The notes beneath the pieces were generated by a model. It saw only the letters and a list, made by a program, of their open reading frames with translations, had not been told where the DNA came from and searched no databases. This document shows, one piece after another, positions 54,533-63,944 of a stretch of 64,000 nucleotides of DNA. The position numbers and the translations under genes were made by a program. The stretch lies in assembly GCA_963749825.1 (NCBI GenBank), contig CAVVOI010000009.1, positions 124,001 through 188,000 on the forward strand. Direction: 5' to 3'. The DNA comes from UBA11865 sp963749825. Its GTDB lineage: Bacteria > Chloroflexota > Anaerolineae > Promineifilales > Promineifilaceae. Position 1 is the first letter of the stretch; every line of letters starts with the position of its first letter.

Positions 54533-55603
54533 TTGCAGAACACGAAACGAACACTCTTACCCTGGTGGATGAGTGTCATATTGGCTATAGCTATTGTCGT
54601 GACAGGGGTCTTGGTATCTGCCTTTGCCTATATGTCTCTTGATGCTTTCCTAGGCCGGCCGTTGAATCCGTTGGCCGAAGCGGCCGAAGCGGTCATCGAA
54701 TTAGATCTCACGCCGATGCCCCAAGCTGGCCTGGCTCCGGTGCCTACGATAATCGAAGGGCTGCCGACGCCGACTCTCATACCGACCACAGAACCCGCTA
54801 AACCATCGGAGCGAATCAATGTGCTGTTGATGGGCATCGATCGCCGGCCGGGAGAAGCATTCATCTCGCGAACCGACACCATGATGCTGATGTCGATTGA
54901 TCCGGAGAGTAATTCGGCTTCCATTCTCTCCGTGCCCAGAGATTTTTACGCCGTGATTCCGGGTCGCGGTCGTGACCGGATCAATACTGCCTTTGTTTAT
55001 GGTTCGGCCGGAAACAACCCGGCTGGTGGGGCTCAATTGGCCATGCAAACTGTGGAGTATAACCTTGGCGTGCCGGTACACCACTATTTGTTGGTGGATT
55101 TCAGTGCTGTAACCCGGGGAATCGACGCCATAGGTGGCATTGATGTCAATGTACCTTACAATATTTATGATCCCACATTTCCCAGCATGGATTACGGTTA
55201 TGATCCACTAAGCATACCCGCAGGTATTCATCACTTTGACGGTGAAACAGCCTTGAAGTATGCGCGAACCCGTCACCAGGATTCAGATTTTTATAGAGCC
55301 CGGCGGCAACAGCAGGTGGTATTGGCCGTGAGGGATAAGGTGCTTGGATTAGGCATTGGTGAACTTCTGCGCCAGGCGCCATTTCTATACCAGCAGTTAG
55401 ATCAGGGAATCAGGACTGATCTGAGTTTGGATGAACTCATTCTACTGGCCACTACAGCGGCTGATATCCCGAGCGAGAATATTCGCACGGAGGTATTAGA
55501 TCAAAACTTCGTCAGCAGCTATCAGGCACCCAATGGTGCAAGCGTATTAGTGCCGATCAATGATCAGATTGCTCCTTTGATCCAAGAGATGTTTTATAAC
55601 TAA
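54533..55603 (+). CDS. LytR-CpsA-Psr (LCP) family protein
   Basis: 356 residues: one membrane helix (about 11-35), a Pro/Thr-rich linker, then the LCP domain from about 90 with the key INVLLMGIDRRPGE, SRTDTMMLMSIDPE, ILSVPRDFYA and DRINTAFVYG segments holding the conserved Asp and Arg residues. LCP enzymes transfer polyprenyl-linked glycopolymers onto peptidoglycan, fitting a monoderm envelope and the nearby glycosyltransferases. AAGGAG (54521-54526) is six bases from TTG 54533, which I prefer; TTG 54509 is an alternative. Its stop overlaps the next start (TAATG). Confidence 0.9.
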   Translation: MQNTKRTLLPWWMSVILAIAIVVTGVLVSAFAYMSLDAFLGRPLNPLAEAAEAVIELDLTPMPQAGLAPVPTIIEGLPTPTLIPTTEPAKPSERINVLLMGIDRRPGEAFISRTDTMMLMSIDPESNSASILSVPRDFYAVIPGRGRDRINTAFVYGSAGNNPAGGAQLAMQTVEYNLGVPVHHYLLVDFSAVTRGIDAIGGIDVNVPYNIYDPTFPSMDYGYDPLSIPAGIHHFDGETALKYARTRHQDSDFYRARRQQQVVLAVRDKVLGLGIGELLRQAPFLYQQLDQGIRTDLSLDELILLATTAADIPSENIRTEVLDQNFVSSYQAPNGASVLVPINDQIAPLIQEMFYN

Positions 55604-57483
55604 TGAATCGACAGGAATTCAAAGATAGGATCGAACAGGAACCACTATTGCTTGATGGAGCCATGGGCACACTCTTGCACGGCCAGGGAATTGCCATCGA
55701 TCAATGTTTCGATGCACTAAATATCGTTGACCCGGCGGTTGTGGCGGAGATTCATAGAGCTTACATTGAAGCTGGCGCCGATATCATCGAAACCAATAGC
55801 TTTGGGGCGAATCGCTACAAACTGGCACAACACGGCTTGGAAAATGAAGTCTTAACTATCAACCAATCGGCCGTCTCTCTGGCTCGTCGCGTCATAGAGG
55901 GCAGCTTTAAGACAGTGTTGTTGGCCGGATCTGTTGGACCCTTGGGCGTTCGTTTAGCTCCGCTTGGCCGGGTGAAAAGTCAAGAGGCCGAAGCAGCCTT
56001 TGCCGAACAAATAGCGGCCTTGGTAGAGCCACCGCAGGATTTATCCCAAAGTGATGGCGTCGATCTGCTTGTTCTGGAAACAATGCCAGATTTGAAGGAG
56101 CTTGAGGCGGCCGTGCGAGCAGCCAGGTCCGTCGCTCCAGACATTGCTGTTATCGGCATGATGACCTTTACCCGCGATGATCGAACTATCCTGGGCGACT
56201 CCCCGGCTATCGTTGCTGCTAAGTTGGCCGAAATGGATCTGGATGCTCTGGGCATCAATTGCAGCAGCGGCCCGGTGCAGGTGTTGCGTCTGGTCTCTGC
56301 CATCCATGAGAGCTTGCCGGGTATGCCCTTGGCCGCGGTGCCCAATGCCGGTTGGCCGCAACAACTAGAAGGTGGGCGCGTGCTGTACCCGGCGACACCA
56401 GATTACTTCGCGGATTATACCCGTTCATTTATCAAAGCCGGCGCCAGATTGGTTGGGGGTTGTTGTGGTACGACAGCCGGCCATATTTCCGCCATGCGCC
56501 AGGCTCTCGATACACCTGCAGAACCAAACCACCCCTTACCTAAGGTTTCTGGGATTGGACCCAGGATAATAACGACCGCAGCGGCCGGCCGGCCTACTCA
56601 ATTGAAAGAGTCGCTGGAAAACAATCGCTTCGTAGTAACGGTCGAAATGAGCCCACCCCGAGGTATTGCCCCCCAAAGATTGGTGGCTGGAGCTCGCATG
56701 CTGAAGGAAGCTGGCGCCAATTTCATCGATGTGGCCGACAGTCCTTTAGCTCGCATGCGCATGAGCGCCTGGGCTGCCGCACATCTGGTCCAGCAAGAAG
56801 TGGGCCTCGAGGCTGTATTACATTTTCCAACAAGAGGGCGAAACCTACTTCGGATCCAAGGAGACTTGTTGGCAGCCCACGCATTAGGCATACGAAACTT
56901 ATTTGTCGTCATGGGTGATCCCACACAAATTGGTGACTTCCCAGAGGCGATGGACAACTATGATATAGTCCCTTCAGGCCTCATCCAATTAATCAAGCAG
57001 CGCCTAAATAGTGGTCTCGACCAGGCAGGTCAGACCATCGACCAGCCAACGAGCTTTACTGTTGGTTGTGCCGTGAATCTTGAGCCTAAAGATATGGATC
57101 GTGAAATGAGCTTGCTGCGAAAGAAAATAAGAAATGGCGCTGATTTCGCATTAACCCAGCCTGTTTTCAATCCGAGCTTGTCCAAAGAGTTCATTGATTC
57201 GTACAAAGCCAGATACAACGAGTCCATAATTCCTATTGTGGCCGGAATCCAGCCACTATACAGTATCGGCAACGCGGAGTTTTTGCATAATGAAGTTCCT
57301 GGCATCGATATTCCCAGTAACCTCCGCAACAGAATGCGATTAGCTTCCGACCAGCAACAAGAAGGGATATTAATCGCTCAGGAAATTCTCGAAGATCTTC
57401 GCCCGGTCGTGAGCGGTGTCTATATGATACCGGTCTTCGGCCGCTACGATCTGGTGGCCGATGTACTGGATGTCCTAAGTTAG
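55603..57483 (+). CDS. Bifunctional homocysteine S-methyltransferase / methylenetetrahydrofolate reductase
   Basis: 626 residues joining two steps of methionine and C1 metabolism. The N-terminal half is a zinc homocysteine methyltransferase barrel: LLDGAMGTLLHGQGI, GINCSSGP (about 210) and GGCCGTTAGHI (about 285) supply the three zinc cysteines. From about 335 follows a FAD-dependent MTHFR domain (TVEMSPPRG, VMGDPTQIGDFP). This YitJ-like fusion is known from other bacteria. It overlaps the LCP gene by one base. Confidence 0.94.
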   Translation: MNRQEFKDRIEQEPLLLDGAMGTLLHGQGIAIDQCFDALNIVDPAVVAEIHRAYIEAGADIIETNSFGANRYKLAQHGLENEVLTINQSAVSLARRVIEGSFKTVLLAGSVGPLGVRLAPLGRVKSQEAEAAFAEQIAALVEPPQDLSQSDGVDLLVLETMPDLKELEAAVRAARSVAPDIAVIGMMTFTRDDRTILGDSPAIVAAKLAEMDLDALGINCSSGPVQVLRLVSAIHESLPGMPLAAVPNAGWPQQLEGGRVLYPATPDYFADYTRSFIKAGARLVGGCCGTTAGHISAMRQALDTPAEPNHPLPKVSGIGPRIITTAAAGRPTQLKESLENNRFVVTVEMSPPRGIAPQRLVAGARMLKEAGANFIDVADSPLARMRMSAWAAAHLVQQEVGLEAVLHFPTRGRNLLRIQGDLLAAHALGIRNLFVVMGDPTQIGDFPEAMDNYDIVPSGLIQLIKQRLNSGLDQAGQTIDQPTSFTVGCAVNLEPKDMDREMSLLRKKIRNGADFALTQPVFNPSLSKEFIDSYKARYNESIIPIVAGIQPLYSIGNAEFLHNEVPGIDIPSNLRNRMRLASDQQQEGILIAQEILEDLRPVVSGVYMIPVFGRYDLVADVLDVLS

Positions 57484-57491
57484 GAACTTTA

Positions 57492-58238
57492 ATGCTCAAT
57501 GCGTTATTTGCCATAATAGGTTTGATGGTTGGGGGAGTTATCAACATACTAGCGGATGACCTGCCTGCTCGCGTGCGGCCGCGAGCGCCTCATTGCATCC
57601 ATTGTGGATCTGTTTACGGTCCAAGTGGCTGGTTTGCTGTCGGCCGTCTCGCCAGTGGTGGCGCCTGCCCCCAATGTGAAGTTTCTACTCCCCGCCGAGG
57701 ATACAGCATTGAAATCATCACCGCATTATTTTTCGCCACATTGCCCTGGCTGATTATGCCGGCCATAAACTTGGCCATTTACAGCCTGTATATCGCGGTA
57801 TTGATTCTTGTGATCGTGATCGATGCCGAGCACCGGCTAATACTGCATATCGTTACTTTTCCAACCACGATTATTGCCCTCGTAGGCAGCCTATTTCTGA
57901 CCGATAGTTCTCCTTTATTAGCTTTGACAGGAGCAGTGGGGGGATTCATTTTCTTCTATCTAGCATTTTTGCTAGGTCAGCGCTTGTTTGGTCCTGGGGC
58001 GTTGGGTTTTGGGGATGTTACCTTATCCATGATGATGGGAGCGATGCTCGGCCTTCACCGTATATTCTTTGCCTTGATTTTGGGGATTTTTCTGGCTGGT
58101 ATCTTTGGCTTGTTGGTTCTGATCACTCGACGAGGATCTAAACGCACCTACTTTCCTTATGGGCCATTCCTGGCAATCAGCGGGATCATCATGATTATTT
58201 GGGGGGACCAAGTTTACTATTGGTTTTTTGGAACCTGA
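57492..58238 (+). CDS. Type IV prepilin peptidase (A24)
   Basis: 248-residue membrane protein with about seven helices; cleaves and N-methylates type IV pilin-like signal peptides. The N-terminal cytoplasmic zinc-binding loop CIHCG...CPQC is present. Both catalytic aspartates are there, in VIVIDAEHRLI (about 112) and GFGDVTLSMMMGAMLG (about 176). It starts 8 bases after the methyltransferase stop. No pilin gene is nearby, and it is convergent with the next gene by 19 bases. Confidence 0.94.
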   Translation: MLNALFAIIGLMVGGVINILADDLPARVRPRAPHCIHCGSVYGPSGWFAVGRLASGGACPQCEVSTPRRGYSIEIITALFFATLPWLIMPAINLAIYSLYIAVLILVIVIDAEHRLILHIVTFPTTIIALVGSLFLTDSSPLLALTGAVGGFIFFYLAFLLGQRLFGPGALGFGDVTLSMMMGAMLGLHRIFFALILGIFLAGIFGLLVLITRRGSKRTYFPYGPFLAISGIIMIIWGDQVYYWFFGT

Positions 58239-58257
58239 GCGTTAATCTGTTTTCCGA

Positions 58258-58893
58258 TTATCTTCTTTGAACCCGTTCAAACTCCCCTTCAAGATAGACT
58301 CTGAGATGACAATCAACAAGTGCAAGCCGTAAATCGGTGAATCTACCCTCGGCGCCTCGTTTCCTCAATTGGGAAGGCAAAGTGGCGGTGATCACCGCGG
58401 CCGGATCGTTTAGCTCTTTTTTAGCCATACTTTCAATATCGATGGCGGCGAGAGCAGCTTTTGCCTTCAAGTCATATCTTCGCATGTCCTGTTTGACAAC
58501 CAATGAGCCCTGCTTAACCCGCAGATTGGATCGAATCGATACGGGATCATTGATGAGGGTATATTGGAACTTGATGAAGGCGACGATTGGCTTGTGGATG
58601 TGAACGATGAACTTAACCTTGGCCTGACCGTTATAGATTCTAACCCTCATAGACGGTATGTTATGAATCAGGTGAAGATCACGGCCGCCAACTTTGTGCT
58701 GGCCAAACATAGTGTAAACCATATTTCGCAAGATGATCGCCAATTCCGTGGCTGTGAGGTCATCCTGAAATGTGCCAGTTGCCAAAAGTGACGTCGCTAT
58801 CCGATCCTCTATCTTATCGACAGGAAAATGTTCAGCTGCAGCAACTTCGATTTGTCGGCGCAACTGGTCATCTGATGGTTGGGTAGGTGACAT
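58258..58893 (-). CDS. Uncharacterised 211-residue protein
   Basis: Not recognised. A helical N-terminus with Clp/Hsp-like acid/basic alternation leads to a beta-rich middle (LIHNIPSMRVRIYNGQAKVKFIVHIHKPIVAFIKFQYTLIND by its ends). There is no signal peptide or membrane segment. The strands suggest a lipid-binding barrel of LmeA (DUF2993) or similar kind, but this is a shape comparison only. It is divergent from the GNAT gene, and the 304-base gap (58894-59197) shows only a weak TTGACC/CATTAT pair near 59110-59139. Confidence 0.65.
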   Translation of the reverse strand: MSPTQPSDDQLRRQIEVAAAEHFPVDKIEDRIATSLLATGTFQDDLTATELAIILRNMVYTMFGQHKVGGRDLHLIHNIPSMRVRIYNGQAKVKFIVHIHKPIVAFIKFQYTLINDPVSIRSNLRVKQGSLVVKQDMRRYDLKAKAALAAIDIESMAKKELNDPAAVITATLPSQLRKRGAEGRFTDLRLALVDCHLRVYLEGEFERVQRR

Positions 58894-59197
58894 CGTATTC
58901 TAGTATGACACATTCATAAGTAAACCGAGGCTGTCGGTCTGAACAATATGATGGTTCATCGGCTTACTTCAAGAGAAAAGTTCCACCCTTACTCATCTTT
59001 TAACAAAACGAGGAACTTGTCTCCACCTGAGCTAACTGGACGATTCAAGTTTACACCAGAGACTGGAATATGTGTAATGATGAATCGCCTTCTCGCGGTC
59101 GCCCAATTATTTGACCTTTGGTAAAATTTCGCAGCATTATGAGTCCGGCCAACGTGGTTCGTTCTCCCTCCCAATGGTTTTTGAATGGCAAATTTGA
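58894..59197. other. Divergent gap before the GNAT-racemase genes
   Basis: 304 bases with no supported gene. A weak plus-strand TTGACC with CATTAT 18 bases later, near 59110-59139, could serve the GNAT gene; I see no repeat or hairpin. Confidence 0.35.
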
Positions 59198-60073
59198 ATG
59201 AACATGATCGATATAAGACCAGTATTGGATGTTGCCGAAGCGAAACAGATTGAAGACGTCCAGCGGGTGACCTGGGGTATGGGCGAAATTGAAGTTTTAC
59301 CTGGGCGATTTCTACATGCTCTACAGAAGAATGGCGCCTGCCTTTTAGCCGCATTTGATGGCGACCGGGTCGTCGGCTTTGTATTCGGATTGTTAGGTAC
59401 AGTAGAGGATCTGGAGGGACGGATTGACCAGATTGCGGCCGCTCGCCTACAGATGTATTCGGCGATTATGGGTGTATTGCCCGAATATCAAGGTCAAGGC
59501 ATCGGCTACAGGCTAAAAGTCGCTCAGCGCGAGTTTGCGCTACGAATTGGTGTACGCTTGATTACTTGGACCTACGATCCCTTAGAGAGCAGAAACGCTT
59601 TTTTCAATATTGGCAAGCTGGGCGTCGTTTGTCACCGTTATTTCCGCAATTTTCATGGAGAATTGGGTGGCATCAACCGTGGTTTGCCCACCGATCGTTT
59701 CTATATTGACTGGTGGGTAACTAGCAACCGGGTAAAGGGCCGTCTATCCTCCAATCGAGCCCCGCTAAGTTATTCAGCGTTTTCAGGGGGAGGAGCAGAA
59801 TTGATCAACCTTGCCTCGCGTCAAGGGGCTTGGCCGGTTCCGCCCGATACCTTCAGTCAAAGTGATAGCCGGTTGTTATTGGTCGAAATCCCGGCCAATA
59901 TTCAATTCATAAAAGAAGGTAATCAGGATCTGGCGGTCGCCTGGAGAGAACACACGCGAAATCTCTTCGAATATTATTTTGATCGGAATTATTTGGTTAC
60001 TGATTTTGTCAGGAACCGGGATGAAGATGGTTTCGAGCGCAGTTATTACGTTTTGACCTTTGGTGATTCTTAG
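59198..60073 (+). CDS. GNAT-superfamily acyltransferase (COG3375 type)
   Basis: 291 residues. The GNAT core is at the N-terminal half (FDGDRVVGFVFGLLG, then QMYSAIMGVLPEYQGQGIGYRLKVAQREFA with the acyl-CoA loop). The long C-terminal half (RNFHGELGGINRGLPTDRFYIDWWV) is specific to the group that occurs beside OSBS/N-succinylamino acid racemases. In such pairs the GNAT N-succinylates D-amino acids. It lies 69 bases upstream of the enolase-superfamily gene, supporting that assignment. Confidence 0.87.
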   Translation: MNMIDIRPVLDVAEAKQIEDVQRVTWGMGEIEVLPGRFLHALQKNGACLLAAFDGDRVVGFVFGLLGTVEDLEGRIDQIAAARLQMYSAIMGVLPEYQGQGIGYRLKVAQREFALRIGVRLITWTYDPLESRNAFFNIGKLGVVCHRYFRNFHGELGGINRGLPTDRFYIDWWVTSNRVKGRLSSNRAPLSYSAFSGGGAELINLASRQGAWPVPPDTFSQSDSRLLLVEIPANIQFIKEGNQDLAVAWREHTRNLFEYYFDRNYLVTDFVRNRDEDGFERSYYVLTFGDS

Positions 60074-60142
60074 AATTCAACTTCAAGGCAACGTACGCGG
60101 ATTGTAGAACCCCAGCTTAAAATATGTCATGGGTGGCTAACG

Positions 60143-61270
60143 ATGAAAATAGAACAGATCGACCTTTACTACATAAGCCAACAGCTAGTTAGCCCGTTCG
60201 TCACCAGTTTTGGGCGCCAGGAAGAAAGACAATGTCTACTTTTGGCGATTAAGGCCGGAGGATTGGTGGGCTGGGGCGAGTGTGTCGCCAATAGTACGCC
60301 AGGTTATAGTTATGAGACGGCCGGCACAGCCTGGCATATCCTGTCCGATTTTCTTATTCCGGCCGCGCTGGGTAAAGATTTGAAGGAACCGGAGGAGATG
60401 AAGGAGTGGCTGATCTCTGTTCGCGGACACCCTTTGGCTAAAGCTGCGCTAGACCAGGCCGCTTGGGATATCACAGCCAAGCGCGACGGTATTTCTGTAG
60501 CAGAAAAGCTCTCCCAACCATATCCTGAAGGAAACGTTAGACGGGTGAAAGTTGGTGTAAGTATAGGCATCCAACCAACGATCGATGACACCCTGCAAGT
60601 TATCCAGAATCACCTTGATCAAGGTTATGGACGGATAAAGCTGAAGATTAAGCCGGGAATTGACGTAGATCTTGCCAGAGAAGCTCGTTCGGCATTTCCA
60701 GAAACGCCCATCATGCTGGACGCTAATTCAGCTTACCGGCTCGAAGACGCAGCAATCTTTCAGGAAATGGATGAATTGAACCTGTTAATGATCGAGCAGC
60801 CGCTCGGTTATGAAGATATTTATGATCACAGCCAATTGCGACCACTGATCCAAACGCCCCTGTGCCTTGACGAGAGTATTCATTCGGCTGATGATGCTCG
60901 CTTTGCCCTAGCAATTGGGGCCTGTGATATTATTAACATTAAGCCTGCTAGAGTCGGGGGATGGACAGAAGCGCGAAAGGTTCATGATCTCTGCCGATCT
61001 TCCGGTGTGCCTGTATGGTGCGGTGGCATGTTGGAAACTGGTGTTGGCCGGGCCGGTCAATTAGCTTTGGCTTCATTGCCGGGTTTTACTTTACCCGGTG
61101 ACATATCCGCCACCGAAAGATATTACCACGAGGATATCGCCGAACCGGCATTTGTCCTTAATAGCGAGGATAGTACTATTGGGGTTCCGGAAGGACCCGG
61201 CCTAGGAATTGAGGTCGATTTAGACCGTTTAAAAGCAGCGACGGTGCGCGAAGCTCGCTTTAAGAATTAG
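60143..61270 (+). CDS. N-succinylamino acid racemase / o-succinylbenzoate synthase (enolase superfamily)
   Basis: 375 residues with all muconate-lactonizing-type active-site residues: KLKIKPG (KxK, about 163), metal ligands in MLDANSAY, IEQPL and LDESIHS, and the second lysine in INIKPARVGG. The family does either OSBS (menaquinone) or N-succinylamino acid racemization. No men gene is nearby and an adjacent COG3375 GNAT is, which favours a D-amino acid salvage role. Both activities coexist in many members, so menaquinone use cannot be excluded. Downstream is proC. Confidence 0.88.
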   Translation: MKIEQIDLYYISQQLVSPFVTSFGRQEERQCLLLAIKAGGLVGWGECVANSTPGYSYETAGTAWHILSDFLIPAALGKDLKEPEEMKEWLISVRGHPLAKAALDQAAWDITAKRDGISVAEKLSQPYPEGNVRRVKVGVSIGIQPTIDDTLQVIQNHLDQGYGRIKLKIKPGIDVDLAREARSAFPETPIMLDANSAYRLEDAAIFQEMDELNLLMIEQPLGYEDIYDHSQLRPLIQTPLCLDESIHSADDARFALAIGACDIINIKPARVGGWTEARKVHDLCRSSGVPVWCGGMLETGVGRAGQLALASLPGFTLPGDISATERYYHEDIAEPAFVLNSEDSTIGVPEGPGLGIEVDLDRLKAATVREARFKN

Positions 61271-61308
61271 TCCGTGATCATTTTCGGACAGAAATAATGG
61301 AGAAAAAT

Positions 61309-62151
61309 ATGTTTAGCGACAAAACTATCGCCTTTATAGGCAGCGGAATGATGGCTGATGCCATGATCCGCGGCTTGTTGTCGCAGAAAATCCTTGACCC
61401 TAAACAGATTATCGCTTCTGGTCCAAGGGCAGAGAGGGGCGAAAAACTCGCAAAACAGCATTCGATTCGAGTAACGACGGATAACACGGTGGCGGCCGAG
61501 GATGGACAAATCGTCGTCCTGGCGGTTAAGCCCCAGGTATTGAAAGAAGTGATGCCTGAAATACGCGGCCATTTACGAAGACAGGATTTAGTCTTGTCTG
61601 TCATAGCGGGAATGCCTATCGAGGTCATCGCCAATGGGCTCGCTCATGCTCCCGTTGCCAGAGCAATGCCCAATACGCCGGCTCAAATAGGCCAGGGTAT
61701 TACGGTGTGGACGGTGACTCCTGAAGTGAACGAGGAACAGAAGAATCAGGCACAAGTTATCCTAGGATCATTGGGCCAGGAAATCTTCGTCGAGGATGAA
61801 GATTACTTAGACATGGCCACCGCTTTAAGTGGAACCGGACCCGCCTACGTATTTCTTCTTATGGAAGCTATGATTGATGCTGGAGTCCATATGGGTTTTT
61901 CACGCCGGGTGGCGAAGCAGTTAGTCTTTCAGACGATGCGTGGCTCGGTCGAGTTTGCAGCGCTATCGGATAAACATGTCGCAGAATTGCGCAACCAGGT
62001 AACATCGCCTGGAGGAACATCGGCCGAAGCCCTCTACCATATGGAAAAAGGCGGTTTAAGGACTGTAATATCTCGTGGAATATGGGCTGCTTACCAACGC
62101 TCGATTGCCTTAGGAAAGGGGAAGAAACGAGCTGACGTAAATGAAAATTAG
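61309..62151 (+). CDS. proC: Pyrroline-5-carboxylate reductase
   Basis: Last step of proline synthesis, 280 residues. GSGMMADAMIRGLL binds NAD(P), AVKPQ and RAMPNTPAQIG line the active site, and the C-terminal dimer motif ALSGTGPAYVFLLMEAM and QVTSPGGTSAEAL are complete. I place the start at ATG 61309 because GGAG lies six bases upstream; ATG 61297 is in frame but overlaps that site. Confidence 0.96.
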   Translation: MFSDKTIAFIGSGMMADAMIRGLLSQKILDPKQIIASGPRAERGEKLAKQHSIRVTTDNTVAAEDGQIVVLAVKPQVLKEVMPEIRGHLRRQDLVLSVIAGMPIEVIANGLAHAPVARAMPNTPAQIGQGITVWTVTPEVNEEQKNQAQVILGSLGQEIFVEDEDYLDMATALSGTGPAYVFLLMEAMIDAGVHMGFSRRVAKQLVFQTMRGSVEFAALSDKHVAELRNQVTSPGGTSAEALYHMEKGGLRTVISRGIWAAYQRSIALGKGKKRADVNEN

Positions 62152-62219
62152 TAACATTGGTCATGAACCATCAGTAGTTTGATCGTGCCAGAGCAAATCA
62201 TAAAGTTCACATACAAATC

Positions 62220-63944
62220 ATGACCGGCCAAATAATCCTACAAGATTGCCAGGGGGAGCGATGGTTAGAATTCGTCGATCCTAAGGAGGTTGTCGTCGCC
62301 TGGCAATTGAATGAAGTGATGCCAGGATTGGATCGGGTTGACAAACTAGTAAATGAAAAGGGACTCTACGCGGCCGGTTTTATAACTTACGAAGCAGCAC
62401 CGGCTTTTGACTGGGCTTTGAAGGTTCGTCAACCATCTAGCCTGCCCCTGCTATGGTTTGGCTTATATGAGGCTCCGAGACAAATCCACGAACCTACTGG
62501 GTCAGCTCCTTACACAATTGGTGAGTGGTTGCCGAATGTTACCTGGGATGAATACCGGCAGGCCATCAACCACATCAAAACGTTTATTGCTGCCGGAGAC
62601 ACATACCAGGTGAACTATACTTACCGGTTGCGGGCGGAATTCGAGGGAGATCCGCAAGGATTATTTAAGGATCTTATCAGTTCCCAACAATCTTCTTTTG
62701 CCGCTTTCGTAGATATTGGGTCGACAGCTATTTGTTCGGCCTCTCCAGAACTATTCTTTGAGGTTATGGGAGAAGAAGTTTGGGCCCGACCTATGAAGGG
62801 AACTGCACGACGAGGTCGCACGAATCTCGAAGATGAAGGTCAAGCTGAATGGCTTTACAACTCTGAAAAGAATCGCGCCGAAAATGTCATGATCGTTGAT
62901 ATGATTCGTAATGACTTAGGCAGGGTCTGTACACCCGGCAGCGTTTGCGTTCCCAAACTTTTCGAAACGGAACGGTATCCCACGATTTGGCAGATGACTT
63001 CAACGGTCGTCGGTCACACGAGCGTACCCTTCGCAAAGATGATGGAAGCCTTATTTCCTTGCGCTTCCATCACTGGAGCGCCTAAAGTTCGTACAATGCA
63101 GATCATTGCCGAACTGGAGTCGTCTGCCCGTGGAATTTATACAGGCTGTATTGGTTACCTTGCTCCTAATCGACGAGCACAATTTAATGTGGCCATTCGC
63201 ACGGTAACCATCGACAAAGAGAATCAAGTGGCTGAATATGGTGTCGGGGGAGGAATCGTGTGGGATTCGGAGACGGCCGATGAATATGAGGAATGCCGGA
63301 CAAAATCAAAGATCTTGTTCGAGAAACACGCCGATTTTCATTTGTTGGAATCAATTCGTTGGACGCCTGTCGAAGGATATTTCTTGTTGGAAAAACATAT
63401 TGAACGGCTGACGGATTCGGCCGCTTATTTCGATTATGTTTTAGACACCTCGGGGCTGCATGAACAACTATCATCATTCCAGAACAATTTGCCGGCAAGT
63501 CCACAGAAGGTCCGACTGCTTTTGGACCGCTATGGAAAAATTGAACTTCAAGCCCAAGATATTAACGAGCAGCGGGTGGCTAGAGTTGGTTTAGCCAAAG
63601 ATCCTGTCGATTCGGATGAAATATTCCTCTTTCACAAGACCACTAAACGGGCGATTTATGATCGACATCGAGCTGGACGGATAGACTGTGACGATGTCTT
63701 ATTGTGGAATCAACGAGGCGAATTAACTGAATCCTGCTACGCAAACATTGTCCTCCAATTTGGCGAAGAACTGCTAACGCCTGCGTTAGATAGCGGTTTG
63801 TTGCCGGGTACATTCCGCCGCCATCTTCTGGAAGAAGGAAGGATTCGCGAACGAAACCTTAGAATAGAGGATTTACAGGATTGTGATTCGATCTATCTGA
63901 TTAATTCGGTACGTTTGTGGAGAGAGGCTGTCCTGTTGCCCTGA
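62220..63944 (+). CDS. pabB: Aminodeoxychorismate synthase (PabB) fused to lyase (PabC)
   Basis: 574 residues converting chorismate to p-aminobenzoate for folate. The PabB part (1-355) has the lysine nucleophile motif RPMKGTARRGR (about 200), ENVMIVDMIRNDLGRVC, and SITGAPKVRTMQII. From about 365 a PabC aminodeoxychorismate lyase domain follows with an intact PLP lysine in FLFHKTTKRAIYD and the GELTESCYANIV site. This fusion is common. No glutamine amidotransferase (PabA) is in the window. With folE at 7 kb it is the other folate gene here. The last 56 bases contain no complete gene. Confidence 0.95.
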   Translation: MTGQIILQDCQGERWLEFVDPKEVVVAWQLNEVMPGLDRVDKLVNEKGLYAAGFITYEAAPAFDWALKVRQPSSLPLLWFGLYEAPRQIHEPTGSAPYTIGEWLPNVTWDEYRQAINHIKTFIAAGDTYQVNYTYRLRAEFEGDPQGLFKDLISSQQSSFAAFVDIGSTAICSASPELFFEVMGEEVWARPMKGTARRGRTNLEDEGQAEWLYNSEKNRAENVMIVDMIRNDLGRVCTPGSVCVPKLFETERYPTIWQMTSTVVGHTSVPFAKMMEALFPCASITGAPKVRTMQIIAELESSARGIYTGCIGYLAPNRRAQFNVAIRTVTIDKENQVAEYGVGGGIVWDSETADEYEECRTKSKILFEKHADFHLLESIRWTPVEGYFLLEKHIERLTDSAAYFDYVLDTSGLHEQLSSFQNNLPASPQKVRLLLDRYGKIELQAQDINEQRVARVGLAKDPVDSDEIFLFHKTTKRAIYDRHRAGRIDCDDVLLWNQRGELTESCYANIVLQFGEELLTPALDSGLLPGTFRRHLLEEGRIRERNLRIEDLQDCDSIYLINSVRLWREAVLLP

